A stretch of DNA of 64,000 nucleotides from Aspidapion aeneum (lineage: Eukaryota > Arthropoda > Insecta > Coleoptera > Brentidae). Both the position numbers and the translations under genes were made by a program. Below are positions 24,620 to 36,369 of the stretch, in pieces. Position 1 is the stretch's first letter, and each line of letters begins with the position of its first letter. The notes beneath the pieces are model-generated. The model was not told the DNA's origin, did not search any database, and saw only the letters and a list, made by a program, of their open reading frames with translations. The stretch covers positions 11,386,262 through 11,450,261 of the forward strand of contig OY755042.1 in assembly GCA_963576565.1 (NCBI GenBank). Reading direction: 5' to 3'.

Positions 24620-24662
24620 AGGTCTGGTTCGGTTTGGTTCGGTTCGGTTCGGTTCGGTTAGC
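24620..24662 (+). repeat. GGTTC pentanucleotide repeat
   Basis: Run of TTCGG units (24626-24659). Similar runs occur near 43233 (inverted) and 54687. Confidence 0.9.
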
Positions 24663-24812
24663 TAGTCAGCTGGTATCAAGTGTGTGATATAATGATTTTT
24701 TTAACACATTTTAGATAGTCTCTGTCTGTGACTCTCACTTATACTGGTTTGATGTTTACATACGCCCCCTCATAAACCAACTGTATGAATTCTGTACTGA
24801 AACTTTTTCTAG

Positions 24813-24991
24813 GAACTAGACTTCTGTCATTACTCAGGAAAAGTTCGCTCAAGACCAAATTCCTGGGTGGCTTTGTCAACCTGTAATGGATTGTCCGGCG
24901 TCATTTTTGATGGAAAGGAGATGCACTATGTTGAGAATGGGAATGCTAGGCCCAAAGAAGACGACATAAGGATTGATGCTTTAAAATTAAG
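24813..24991 (+). CDS. ADAM metalloprotease, prodomain exon 3
   Basis: Acceptor TTTTCTAG|GAA, donor AAG|GTAGAA. It encodes 59 codons plus 2 nt (exit phase 2): ELDFCHYSGKVRSRPNSW, then VALSTCNGLSGVIF and GKEMHYVENG. This is the hallmark prodomain block of ADAMs, with the C-x-Y-x-G and S-T-C-x-G-L-x-G motifs. The disulfide-forming cysteines DFC and STC are present. It is in frame with the exons on both sides. Confidence 0.95.
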
Positions 24992-25054
24992 GTAGAAACG
25001 GATACATTTTTTTAATACCAGGGTTGTCCTTTTAGTTTTTCATATACAGCTGGA

Positions 25055-26478
25055 CGCAGCCAACGATAAAGACCGGCCATGGCGCGTTATAAGCAAGTCA
25101 GCGGTCACGTGATCTTAGGAGTCCCAGGATTCTTATTGTATTACTTAATATATTATATGTTTTTACACAATTTAAATAAATTAACAAAAAATTTTTGTTC
25201 TTTTATAGGCAAAAATTGAAAAAAATATTTTGCTGATATATGTGTTTATTATGGATAAAAGAACTGAATCTATCAAATAAAAAATTATACAAAATTTGCA
25301 CTCTAATATCTTCAGGTACATATATTAGGTACATAATATCGTTAGTAACTTCAAATCTATACAAGTCTTTCAAAATTGGACATATCAAACCTAAGCTTTT
25401 AGTTTTTTAATTTTCCTTTCACTGTCATCATCTTTGAGTTCTTATTCAAAGATTTATTAGCAGACACTAAATCATTGTGCTTTTTAATAAAATTGTTTTA
25501 AAAAACTTTACATGCCCTTAAACTAATTTTTTCAAGCTTTGACAATAGTTTTTCTCCACAAAAACACTCGCTAGAGTTATCTAAAGAAAAATTTTCAATA
25601 TAAAACATTTCACAATAATTTATTAAAAAGAAACAAGTGATTTTGTGAATAAGTGAGATAGATGGTTTTTTAATCAATGAACTGAATGTAGTGGTCGTCA
25701 ATAATTTTTTGAAAAATTTAAAGTTTAATATCTATTTCAATAAAGTGTAAGTTAACTACCAACTCATGTTCTTTTAAAAGCTGTATCTTACTTTTTAAAT
25801 ATTTCACACTACCAGAGAGATTACTATTTGTTAACAATATTTTACAAATCAGTTTTTTAATATTGCGAGGGTGCGGAAGACATATTACCTTAGAATTGTA
25901 AATTGACGTGTATGCACTGGATAACTGGATAAACAAAGATGAAGCCAACATTAAAGTGTATCCACCATATCTTCGATTCTCAGGTTACCTTTTCAAGAGA
26001 CCTAATTGTTCAATAAGAAATGACAACTGAACACATTTTTCACTCTCACTATCGAAAATGTCACTAAGGATGTCTATTAATTGATCATTCTTACCCGAGA
26101 TCTTATCTTTTACCACTTCTTTCCCGTTTGCAACATATTAGGTTTCAGTTTTATAGTTGGACCGACAAGGAACAACACTAATTACACGTTCGCGACATTG
26201 TTTATCTTATAGGTATTTTCTTTATAATTTACTCATTAGCCATTAATTATTTTAACGCAGCCCACTACAGTCTTTTTCGTGGGCTGCGTTATTTTAATAA
26301 CTTTGATAAAATTCACATAAAATTCGTGCCCGAATTAAAAAAAAATCGACATAAACAAACATACCAAAACTGAACACACACGATTTATAATGACAGCGGG
26401 CCGTGAGGCGTTTTTTTGTGGGACTCCTAGGGTCACGTGATATTTCCGCGCCCGGGCCGGTCTTTCACGTGGGCTGCG
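25055..26478 (-). mobile_element. P-superfamily-like DNA transposon relic
   Basis: The 1,424-bp element has inverted termini (CGCAGCC...AAGACCGGCC against its complement at 26450-26478) and a perfect 9-bp flanking duplication ACAGCTGGA (25046-25054 and 26479-26487). The minus strand carries P/THAP9-like transposase remnants (separate entry). An internal hairpin at about 26256-26292 repeats the terminal GCAGCCCAC sequence. A second copy begins at 62926. P elements usually make 8-bp duplications, so 9 bp may include one matching flanking base. Confidence 0.8.
25203..26130 (-). pseudogene. P-element/THAP9-like transposase fragment, broken
   Basis: Reading down the minus strand from about 26120: a stretch with SFLIEQLGLLKR, then an in-frame TAA, then PENRRYGGYTLMLASSLF and AYTSIYNSKVICLPHPRNI. 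The E-Q-L, R-R-Y-x-x-x, A-Y and L-P-H-P-R blocks are in the order seen in P-superfamily/THAP9 transposases just before the catalytic core. The following ...LVVNLHFIEIDIKL fits the L-x-x-D/E-E-I strand but carries I in place of the usual acidic residue. Downstream (25701-25498 and 25388-25203) are further fragments in shifted frames. There is no THAP zinc finger and no full catalytic set. Confidence 0.6.
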
Positions 26479-26589
26479 ACAGCTGGAGTAAAACAGTAGA
26501 TATAAATTTTAAAGACTTTGTTGTTTCTCGAAATGAAAATTAACGCACTTTTGCATGCGCTCAAATCAGTCCTCAAAGCTGTAATTCCA

Positions 26590-27180
26590 CTTGTTTGTTG
26601 GTACTGCTTCCTCTGGCGGCTGAAATCTTTGTCCATGCAGTCCATTCTCGATTCAGAAAGTATAGAAATCGTTGGGACTTAGGTCGGGACTGTATGGAGG
26701 ATGGTCCAAGAATTCGGCGTTTTGTTGGGTTAAAAATTCAATGGTTTTTTTGTGCTTTGTGTGAACTTACATTGGCTTGGTGGACGATGATTCGTCGTTC
26801 GGGGTTTGTTTTTCGAAGCTCAGCGATGACTTTTGACAAACAAATGGTGATGTACCAATCGGCAGTAACAGTCCTTTGATCTTCCAAAGGACTTGTTGCT
26901 ACATGACGTGCTTTTGAACTTCATGAACGGATGACTTTTGCTGGCTTTTCTTCATCTTGGAACACCTAAACAGACGACAGACGTTTATTTTAGGGTTCAT
27001 ATGAGTAAATCCACGATTTAACATCACTCACAATGCTGTAGACGTTTTTCTAGTTTCCTTGATGATGATTGAATTCTCCATCCCAACGAGAATCTGTCGA
27101 CTGATGTGGTGCTTTATTACCGAAAACAGAAATCAACTCGGCAAGGCATTCTTGTTGAGATAATTTCCTTCGAAAGTTGT
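26590..27180 (-). pseudogene. mariner-family transposase relic
   Basis: On the minus strand, fragments in different frames give, in order: SYEPKNKRLSSV, VFQDEEKPAKVIRS, LEDQRTVTADWY, ICLSKVIAELRKTNPERRI, then PPYSPDLSPNDF and, in the last frame, NGLHGQRFQPPEEA-like sequence. This is the order in mariner DDE domains, including the second catalytic Asp region (VHQ...) and the SPDLxPNDF box. Several frameshifts make it inactive. TIRs were not resolved. Confidence 0.75.
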
Positions 27181-27612
27181 AAAAAATTATAGCCTATAAA
27201 TGTTCTCAGTTTAATTCCGTTTTTCGACTGATTTGTTAACTTAAAAAATTCACTGTAGCTATAAGTGACATGCCATCAGTGTCGCCCTCTATGTTCCTAT
27301 ATGAAAAATTCATATGCAATGAAAAAACTTTACTTTTTGGAATTGTCCATAATAATCTTTTGTCAAATGGTGGGTCATGTGTAAAGTCGCCTCATTAAGT
27401 ATATACTAATTTTGACAAAAATGTCATAAAAAATACCTGCTATACTGTAGTAAAAAATTTGCACTGTATGTAAATTTTGATTTTGTCCCACTTGGATGGC
27501 ACTAATGCCACCAGATCTTACTTAGCATTAGTATTGTTCTTGTTAACTCATTGCATTGTTTATTGTTAAATTATAAGTTTAATATTTATTAAAATATTAA
27601 TCTATTTTCTAG

Positions 27613-27790
27613 CTCAAATATTCTGAACACTCAACACTACCTCTACAAACATGCAGATGTCATCCACGAAAACAAAAAATGTGGATTCGAAAACAGTGAC
27701 GACAGAAACAGTGCCAAAAGTAATTTTAGTGAGCAGCATCATCTGCATGACCATGACCATAATGGTGCTGCTAGCAATAGATTTTTAAGA
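27613..27790 (+). CDS. ADAM metalloprotease, prodomain exon 4 (cysteine switch)
   Basis: Acceptor TTTTCTAG|CTC, donor AGA|GTAAGT. It joins exon 3 at phase 2 and leaves at phase 0. It encodes about 59 residues with NTQHYLYKHADVIHENKKCG, then a Glu/Asp/His-rich linker (HHLHDHDHNG) ending RFLR. The KKCGF cysteine fits the prodomain cysteine-switch position that ligates the catalytic zinc in the zymogen. The terminal R supplies P4 of a furin-type site completed by the next exon (R|YKR-S). Confidence 0.9.
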
Positions 27791-27838
27791 GTAAGTTCAT
27801 TACTAAGTAAGGTTAGTTATAGAAGCTGTAAATACTGT

Positions 27839-28320
27839 CACGCTTAACGGTCTTACAAGCCTTCAGGGCGCTAATTCCCCGTCGCCTTCTAAGACCGTAC
27901 AAGCTTATTTTTTTCCCCCCCTGACCACTTTTAACTCCCGGATTGTGTCAGGGTTGGCACAAGCCGCGACGGTTTCCGGGTCCTTTTGCGTAACAGCTCA
28001 CTTCCACGTCTCGCAAAAGTCCAGTATGTCAACGTTCTATTGGTCAATTCACGCAAACCCCGAAATGACTTCGATTTCTGCAGGGTCAACGTAACCTAGT
28101 TTTTGGCCTAGGAACCCAGAGCAATGAACCCATTAGGATGTTTGCGTAATTGTTTAGATTAACTGCGTCACCCAAAAATTCCACATGCAATTTATAATTT
28201 AGAAGGAATATTAAATGCCTTTTTGGGATAATCGTCACAATACAAAGCATTAACTCGATAACAACATTGTGGTAATAGACTGGTTCAACGCTAATATTAG
28301 CTCAAAAATCACTTGTTTTC
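27839..28320. other. GC-richer unassigned block in the ADAM intron
   Basis: Base composition is clearly more GC-rich than the flanks, with paired motifs GGTCTTACAAGCC and AGACCGTACAAGC. No tRNA-like promoter boxes, TIRs or reading frame are supported, so a repeat of unknown class is likely. Confidence 0.4.
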
Positions 28321-28433
28321 TCGAGTGTCATTTTTACATTGGCTCTTATGAGAGAACTGCGACTAAAGATTATTAAGAGGTTAAAATGTTTAGGAATATA
28401 TTTTTATGGTTAATTTTTTTAGAAACATATTTT

Positions 28434-29280
<847 letters not shown>

Positions 29281-29479
29281 TACTTTGTTATTAATTCTCC
29301 TAACCTTTACTTAAAGTTTTTTAACTTTAAGAAAAGAAAAACAAAATTTTAGTAAATGGTGTTTGGTTCACTTTAAAAAATCATTTTTTTTAAATATATT
29401 TTTTTAAATGTTAGGCTAGGTTTTTTTCTTAATTTTTTAATGATTTTGCGTATTTTTTCTCTCTTAACTGTTTTTGAAA

Positions 29480-29960
29480 CTTTCACATAACTTTACATTT
29501 ATAAAGGAGGGAAGCAAATTAAAATTTTGGAGTTTTTTTTCCTATAGTTTTATCACAGTTCCTATTAGTCTACCAAAACTCAGCTCTCTAGCGCTTCTGC
29601 AACTGGGCAATATTACTTTTACATAACTTTACATGTATAGGGGAGGGGATTAAATTAGAATTTTGTTTTTTTTTAAATTTTTTCCAAGGGTTTGGTCATC
29701 ATTTCTATCAGTCTGCCAAATTGTCGCATGTCTGGAAGTACAGTAGAATTTTGATGATCTATACATATTGAGTGAGTGAGTGGCAATTTCGACGCTCTTT
29801 GAAATTTCGTCACTACTTTAATACTTTATGACAGTCCATGAAACTTGGATGGGTTGTTAACTCTATGAAGATCTACGACTGTGCAAAGTTTGAGTTTTGT
29901 AGCTCATTCCGAAGTAGAGTTTTAGATAGGTCAAATATGGGCTGAAATGTTTCAAGAAAG
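29480..29960 (-). repeat. inverted copy of the ~140-bp-unit repeat family
   Basis: It matches the complement of 16420-16900: CAGCTCTCTAGCG, CATAACTTTACAT, GAGTGAGTGAGTGGCAATTT and CATTCCGAAGTAGAGTTT. Confidence 0.8.
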
Positions 29961-30179
29961 GTACAGCAGTTTACACTGCGACCTTGGCCGAGCACTGCCG
30001 TACCCTCATATACAGTATTAATCTGTACCATTAGTTCTAAGTGTAGTAACAAGTACTTCAACAAAAAAAAACTTGTTAATTATAATTATTCTTGCAGTGA
30101 ACAAACTTTTGAGAAATTATATACTGCTTTCATCTTTGGTTTTTTGTCTATTGCAGCCATAATTATTTTATAATTTTAG

Positions 30180-30362
30180 TACAAAAGATCCACTGACTCC
30201 TATGCCATTCCAGAACTGATCAGGGGCCCCTACAACGCAAACAAAGAGTCCAAATATGTGGAGTTGGTGTTGGTCGTGGACAATAGGGAGTTTAAGGAGT
30301 TGGGGGAAAGCAGGCGCAATGTCTTGACGCATTGTAAAACTATCGCTAATATTATAAATGGG
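30180..30362 (+). CDS. ADAM metalloprotease, start of catalytic domain
   Basis: Acceptor AATTTTAG|TAC, donor GGG|GTAAGT; 61 codons, phase 0 at both ends. It begins YKRSTDS, completing a furin-type R-x-K-R cleavage site with the preceding exon, so the mature protease would start at or just after the KR. KYVELVLVVDNREFKELG is the first strand of the reprolysin (M12B) fold, where the K-Y-V-E-L-x-x-V-V-D motif is nearly invariant. The C in THCKTIANIING fits the family. Confidence 0.97.
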
Positions 30363-30658
30363 GTAAGTTAGACTTGGCCACCTAGAGTGTGTATGTGATT
30401 AAAAAAAACTTTTAATACAAAAGTTAAATAAATGTTCGTATTTTAGACGTCAGAAACGTCAATTGTCAACATAGTGTCAAATTTTGTGAGTAACTTTCTT
30501 AACTTTGACCATTAATCTTTTAACTAAGAAAAAATATTTTCGACGTTATCAATAGTGCACTTTTTATTCCTTATTTTAGAGACAAGTGTTTCTCTTTTAA
30601 AAACAAATCTAACACAAGTTTCTTATGTTTTTTTACCTTTTTCTTTTTTTGATTTCAG

Positions 30659-30828
30659 CTCTACTCTCCTCTGAATATTTTTATAGCGCTAGTGGGAGTA
30701 GTTACTTGGACAGAATTCGACGCTATTATTTTTTCCAGTAGTGGGGACACTACCCTGACCAATTTTTTACATTATAGAAGAGAAACGCTGATTCCTGATC
30801 ACCCTAACGATAATGCTCAACTTTTGAC
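30659..30828 (+). CDS. ADAM metalloprotease, catalytic domain exon 2
   Basis: Acceptor GATTTCAG|CTC, donor GAC|GTAAGT; 56 codons plus 2 nt. It encodes LYSPLNIFIALVGVVTW, then TLTNFLHYRRETLIPDHP and NDNAQLLT. The N-I-x-x-x-L-V-G-x-x-x-W and H-D/N-N-A-Q-L-L-T blocks are standard for M12B proteases. The final Thr codon is split with the next exon. Confidence 0.97.
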
Positions 30829-31204
30829 GTAAGTATAGCCAGCATCCATCTTTTACCAATTTTTCTTACAGTTCAGACAATTTTCCCTGGATTTTCGCAC
30901 AAATTTATGAAGTAATCTTTATCATTACCTTCCTAGCCCGCAAACTCTGGCAAGTAAGGTATTGTTTTCGTGGAAAAAATATGTTTGATACAGCACACAG
31001 TGGTTTCTGGAGATTGATTAAGTGGCCAATATTCAAAACTTATAATGCTTTGAGTCAAACTTTGATAAAATGGCACTCAAAGATCTAAAAATATTTTGGA
31101 ATTGGTATGGGGTAGTTTAGGTGGTGAAACAGGAATCAAGCGCTTATGGTACCTAATTCATTGTAAAAAAAATCTTAGAGAAATAATAAAATTTAGCTAT
31201 TTAT

Positions 31205-31406
31205 CTATAAATCAAACAAGTTTCATGGCTAATCGGGCAAAACGGTTAACTGTCAACACTTATTAGGTGTCCATTCGATCTTGGACCCCCGTGAGGTTAA
31301 GCTTTCAAGCTACCCACGGAAAAATATAAGGGAAACAAAAAACTCCTTTTTGCCCGATTAGCCATGAAACTTGTTTGATTTTTAAATTCAAGGGTATGAA
31401 ATTTCA
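31205..31406. mobile_element. internally deleted palindromic copy of the hammerhead-bearing element
   Basis: The outer arms (TCAAACAAGTTTCATGGCTA at 31211 and its complement ending near 31383) are kept, but most of the interior is deleted. Only the stem-III/stem-I half of the ribozyme motif (ACGGTTAACTGTCAACACT, about 31243-31261) remains; the CTGANGA core is absent. Confidence 0.75.
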
Positions 31407-31504
31407 CGTTTGTTAGTATTATTTGGCTTAAAAATTCCGTTGATTGACGCTCACTGTCTTGATGACGGGTAAAAATGCAAAATGCGTTGATCCGGCCTGA
31501 AAAG

Positions 31505-31905
31505 ACAAAGAGCTGTCGTAGGTCACGGACTATAGTTGTTTTCTTTTATTTGCATTCGATCTTTTCATTGATCGATATTGTATAGCAGTGTTTTCCCTGC
31601 TTTTGGTTTTTTGTTTCTCTCGTATCTCGGTAGATGGCGCCTCTTACTATAGTTCGCTCACTAATTACATTTAATTAGAGACAAAACCGTCTGATTAACT
31701 TCGCAAGATTTGTCACTTGACCAGCAGTGTTCTGAGGAGTCCCATAAGGACGAAACGGTTAACTGTCAACACTTATTAGGTGTCCATTAGATCTTGGACT
31801 CCCGTGAGGTTAAGCTTTCAAGCTACCCACGGAAAAATATAAGGGAAACAAAAAACTCCTTTTTGCCCGATTAGCCATGAAACTTGTTTGATTTTGAAAT
31901 TCACG
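31505..31905 (+). mobile_element. solo arm of the hammerhead-bearing element
   Basis: It matches 49147-49538: GAGCTGTCGTAGGTCACGG, then TGATCGATATTGTATAGCAG, then GTAGATGGCGCCTCTT, the ribozyme, and the CTTGTTTGATTT end. It is one arm only, so it is not palindromic, unlike the copy at 48747-49538. It shares the AAATTTCACGTT-type terminal tail. Confidence 0.8.
31726..31773 (+). ncRNA. type I hammerhead ribozyme motif
   Basis: Stem I is AGTGTT (31726-31731) with AACACT (31768-31773). Core CTGAGGA (31732-31738) fits CUGANGA. Stem II is GTCC/GGAC (31739-31742 and 31748-31751) with loop CATAA. GAA is at 31752-31754. Stem III is ACGG/CTGT (31755-31758 and 31763-31766) around TTAA. The predicted cleavage triplet is GTC, with cleavage after C31767. 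Every invariant core position is present. Self-cleavage is inferred, not shown. Confidence 0.85.
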
Positions 31906-32065
31906 TTTGTTATTTATCTATATTATTTTAATTTTTTTCACAATATCGGTCGATCGATGATACGCGAACATGTCAAGACAGGATTTAAATTAATGGCCTC
32001 TGCTGATCATCCCTTGAGGATCATCGGTCTCATGTTAAATTACCCTGAAAATTAAAAGTAAGCAA

Positions 32066-32476
32066 CCAGGGGCGTGCGGTCAATATAAGCAAGGGAAGCT
32101 TTACTTCACCTAACACATCACAAATATCATATACAAATTAAAATGTATATAGAGTTCGCCTTGTATGTTATTAAGGATACATTTTAGTTGCAAAGATAAA
32201 TGGGTATCTGGAGGCCCCTGAAACAGTACCGTTGTATAAATATTTCTTTATATGCTTTTTATTGAAAAAACAGTTAAATGAACAATGGACAGATTTGATG
32301 CTTAATCTCTCCATTTTCCTGTTCTAAGCACACAAACAAAATTAAGAGATACCAAAACTGGGCAATAAGTTTTGGGGCATTGGGCATTAGGTTACTACTT
32401 TCTAGTTAGGTGTATAACCGGCCCTTACTTATAAAAAAACCGCCTCTTCCCTCTTAAATTTCATCGTACGCCACTG
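32066..32476. mobile_element. MITE-like block with GGCGTGCG/CGTACGCC ends
   Basis: The left end CCAGGGGCGTGCGGTC and the right end ATCGTACGCCACTGG are imperfect inverted repeats about 410 bp apart. It is non-coding, with no clear target duplication. hAT-like ends are a tentative reading. Confidence 0.45.
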
Positions 32477-32825
32477 GAACGAAAACAAAGGAAGTTTTTT
32501 CAGGAGCAAATTTCTTAATTCTTCACTTACATCATATCTTTATAAATACAAGACTGTTACTAATATTATACTCAAAATGGGTCTAGGGGTTTTGTTTTTC
32601 TCTCGGCTTAGTGACGAAATTTGCAGAAATGATACCGGTCCATCTAAATAGTAATTAAATTAGGTCAAATCAAATAAAATTTAAATATAACCTTTTAATG
32701 AACAAAATTAAAATGCCTGTTTCGGCATTCGAAAATATAGGCTTTTTTCCATTTATTTTAAAAATTTCTGTTGAAGCTTTGGTTTTTAAGGTGGGTATTT
32801 GTACAATTATTTTCTGTACTTTTAG

Positions 32826-32974
32826 GAAATTTAATTTTGATAAAGGAGTGGTTGGAAAAGCACTAAAAGGACCAATTTGTACATATAACTATTCAGGAGG
32901 TGTTAACACTGAACACTCTCATGTGATAGGCCTTGTTGCCAATACTGTTGCTCATGAGATGGGACATAATTTTG
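32826..32974 (+). CDS. ADAM metalloprotease, zinc-site exon
   Basis: Acceptor CTTTTAG|GAA (entry phase 2), donor TTTG|GTAAGT (exit phase 1). It encodes KFNFDKGVVGKALKG, then PICTYNYSGGVN and VIGLVANTVAHEMGHNFG. VAHEMGHNFG supplies the first part of the zinc-binding HExxHxxGxxH helix with catalytic Glu; MEHD on the next exon completes it. The upstream open frame from 32698 continues into intron and is not part of the exon. Confidence 0.97.
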
Positions 32975-33116
32975 GTAAGTTATTAGTTATTAACATGATT
33001 TTACAACTAAAATTCAATTTTTTTTTGATTTAGTAGTTTATTTTATAATAATATTTATTTATTTTAGAGGATTAAATTATAATATCTAAGTTGTTGATTT
33101 TTTTATTATTTTTATT

Positions 33117-34690
33117 TAGTCGGTTTAGAACGTTTTTCTACGTTGTCCGACGCCTATTCTCCACCTCCTTCGATCCTGACAATCATCTTCTGTCAGATTT
33201 TTTTTACTCATTGATCTTTGGATTGACTGTTGCCATTCTAGTTTAGGACGTTCTCTTTTTCTGCGCCCTATTGGTTGCCATTCTAGGACCTGCTTTGGTA
33301 ATCTTTCGTCGTTCATCCGTTGTACATGGCCGTACCATATCAGTTGTCTTTTAGTGATGTCATCCGTTATGCTTCCTTCGATTCCCATTCTTTCTTTTAT
33401 GATCTCATTTCTTATGTGATCTGTTCTAGATATTCTCATTGATCTTCTTATTGCATCCATTTCGACACATTCCATTTTTGTTTTGTATTTTTCTGTTACG
33501 CGACAAGTCTCTATTCCATACAACAGCGTGCTTTTCACCATTGTTTCATATATGTTTAATTTTACATTCTTTTTTATCTCTCTGCTCCATAAAATACTGT
33601 TAAGACATCTAATAACCTTTTTTGCTTTTACTATTCTTTTTTCCAGTTCTTTACAGTCTGTTCCTGTCTTATCAAATGTGACACCCAAGTATACATACTC
33701 ATTGCATGGAGATATTACTTGTCCATTGTCTAGTTCTAACTCACTGGATTCGTTTCTAATACATAAGTACTGTGTCTTGTCCACGTTCACTGTTAATCCC
33801 CACTTTTGGTATTCTTCCATTAACTTTCTCATCATATACTCCATATCCTCTTTATCATTAGCTACAATTACTTGGTCGTCAGCAAACTGTAGTGTGTATA
33901 TGGTAAATCGGTCGTTAAGTTGTATTCCCATGCCGTGCACTTTCCGTTTCCAGTTTTTTAGAGCTACTGCGATATATATTTTAAAAAGAGTTGGAGAAAT
34001 ACAACATCCCTGTCTTAAGCCTTTTGTTACCAGGAATTCTTATGAAAGTCGATTTCCAATTTTAATTTTAGATTTTGACCCTTTGTATAGTTCTTTTATC
34101 GCTTTTATGTATGTATGATTGATATTAGTCTGCTCTAGCACTGTCCATAGTTTTTCTACTGGAACGGTATCATATGCTTTTTGTAGGTCCACAAAGGTAA
34201 CATGAGTCTCTATATTTCTGGCGCTCCTTTTCTCAATTACTTGTTTAAGACAAAAAACATTATCACTACAAGATCTGCCTGCACGAAACCCACTTTGCTC
34301 TTCTTCTTCTTGTTCATGAAAATCCTTCTCTATTAGATCTCTAAGAATCCTACCGTACAATCTACTGAGAGTACTGGTTACTGAAATTCCTCTGTAATTG
34401 TTGCAATCCAGCTTGTGTCCTTTTTTGTGTATTGAGGATATGAATGCAATTTTCCAATCATCAGGTACTGGATAATATATGTGAGATTTTCGATTAGTTT
34501 CTCTGATCCATATTTGAGCATTTCAGCATATATTCCTCCAGGTCCGCTAGCTTTTCCGGATTTAAGCTTTTTAATACTATTTTTTATCATTTCTTTTTCG
34601 ATGATTACTTCCTCTCCGTGTACTTCTATGTCTCTCCTCTCTAAGTCGTTGATATCGATGTTAAAAACAATTTAATCACACGAATGTTTT
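33117..34690 (-). mobile_element. 5'-truncated non-LTR retrotransposon (RTE-like), decayed
   Basis: Minus-strand reverse transcriptase remnant, 3' end at about 33117 next to an AT-rich tail. In order: KKLKSGKASGPGGIYAEML, a shifted segment with NYRGISVTSTLSRLYGRIL, QSGFRAGRSCSDNVFCLKQ, THVTFVDLQKAYDTVP, KGLRQGCCISPTLF, then FADDQVIVANDKEDME with the FADD catalytic box, and the C-terminal IWYGHVQRMNDERLPKQVLE tract. Frameshifts or stops lie near 34480 and 34040. It is inserted in the ADAM intron, opposite to gene direction. Confidence 0.9.
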
Positions 34691-35310
34691 ATTTGAATAA
34701 TTTTGATTTATCTGGCATGTAACGTGAAATAGCTCATGCTTAATTTTCATTTGACCACTAACACTTTCTCACAAATATCTAATTTAATATGGGTCTTACA
34801 GTGAAACAAGTGCGCTTCAATTTTGGTTGTATAAATTTTTTTCTCGCACCAATAGTTCTCAAAATAATCGCCGCAATACTTATTTTTGCCTTCATGCTAA
34901 GAAATATATGATATTTTATAATAGAGAATGTTACAACATTTTCTCGTAAAAGTTCCGGTTTACTCGAAAGATGCCAGAAAGCGTCGTCAGGTTACGTTTA
35001 GGGAGAGATTTGAGCGTGAGGGGAACTCTTTTGTGTTAGGTTTCCTACTGGAAGTTTACAACTAAAATTTCAAAACTTTATTAAAAAAATATATTTTTAT
35101 TTCAACTTTTTTTAAATTGCATAAAAAGTGCAGATACTTTTTTAGAATGAAATCGTTAATGTTAACTTAGAATTTAATTATCTCATGCACACACAAAATG
35201 GTACCAATTACGTATGTAAATTGTTTCATGACTTTATTTTATTTATTTTATGTTTAATGTTTTTCTTACTATTTTTTCGTAATTTTCCCGGTTGTTAAAA
35301 CAAAAAATAA
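34691..35310. other. ADAM intron, no gene
   Basis: AT-rich sequence with no reading frame, inverted ends or tandem repeats that I can support. Confidence 0.5.
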
Positions 35311-36044
35311 ATACTCTGCCAATATATGGGCCCCTAAGCTCACACTAGGTATCTACTATAGTTATAGCGTACGTGTGAGCTGATATAACTAAACACTAAA
35401 ATAAATTTTATTCAACCCCAGACTAAATTACCTTTCGTTTGATACCACACAAGCCATGTTTTGACTTAAACTCAAATTTTTGAAGTCTACCCCCACCCTT
35501 AAAAAAACAAAAACTAAAATATATTTTGTTTAACTCCGGACTCAATTACCTTTCGTTTGATATCACACACGCCATATTTTCACGTAAACTCTAATTTTTG
35601 AAATCTACCCCCACCCTTTTTAAAGAAAAAAAAACTAAAATGAATTTTGTTTAACTCCATACTCAATTACCTTTCGTTTGATATCACACACGTCATATTT
35701 TCACATAAACTCTAATTTTTAAAATCTTCCCCCACCCTTTTATTTGGCTTGTGTTCGGTGGATTTTGTTCATTTTTAAAAGGGACCATCTCGACCCAAGA
35801 CCCAGCCTAGGTACCAAATTTCATTGAAATCGGGCAAGCGGTTTTTGAGTTATGCGCGTTGGTCGTTACAGACAGACAGACAGACATACAGACAGACAGA
35901 CAGACGGCGCAACAAAAAAGTTTCAAAATCATCTGAAACGCAAAGATATATAAAAATTTTTGAAATCGGAGCAACTTTTTTTTTCTCGAAAAAATTAGGA
36001 TCACCATAGCTCACACTACTATAGTATAGTATATGTGTGAGCTA
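35311..36044 (-). mobile_element. HINE/Helentron-like element, copy 7
   Basis: Minus-orientation full copy with ends ACTCTGCCAATATATGGGCC and TATGTGTGAGCTAA. It has a short GACA tract (35871-35905) and three tandem units. Confidence 0.9.
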
Positions 36045-36369
36045 AAAGGGAGCTTTAATTAAACGCTAATTTGTTTTTCCAACAAAACAATATGATTCAG
36101 AAAATGTAACTAAATTGGTTGGTGATTTATTTGTTTTTACATTTTTTAAATAGTTTCTTAGAAAATGCAAGTAAAACACTTTTATTGTTGTATACATATA
36201 TATTTATAGGTTTTTAACATTAATTAGAGAAATTGGCGTAGCGTATTCGTTAGCCGTTTTCGATATATTTGGCCAAATATTTGGTATATTCGCAAATATT
36301 GTAAACATGTCATCTACACACAAGAAAGGAATTAGCAACATTTAAAATATGTTTGCTTGTAGGCAAACT

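Noticed and set aside
32698..33033. A single 111-codon gene around the zinc-binding motif
   Set aside because: Only 32826-32974 matches ADAM sequence and has both splice sites with correct phases. The frame extends into introns by chance.
33483..34118. Plus-strand open frame of 211 codons
   Set aside because: It is the antisense shadow of the minus-strand reverse transcriptase.
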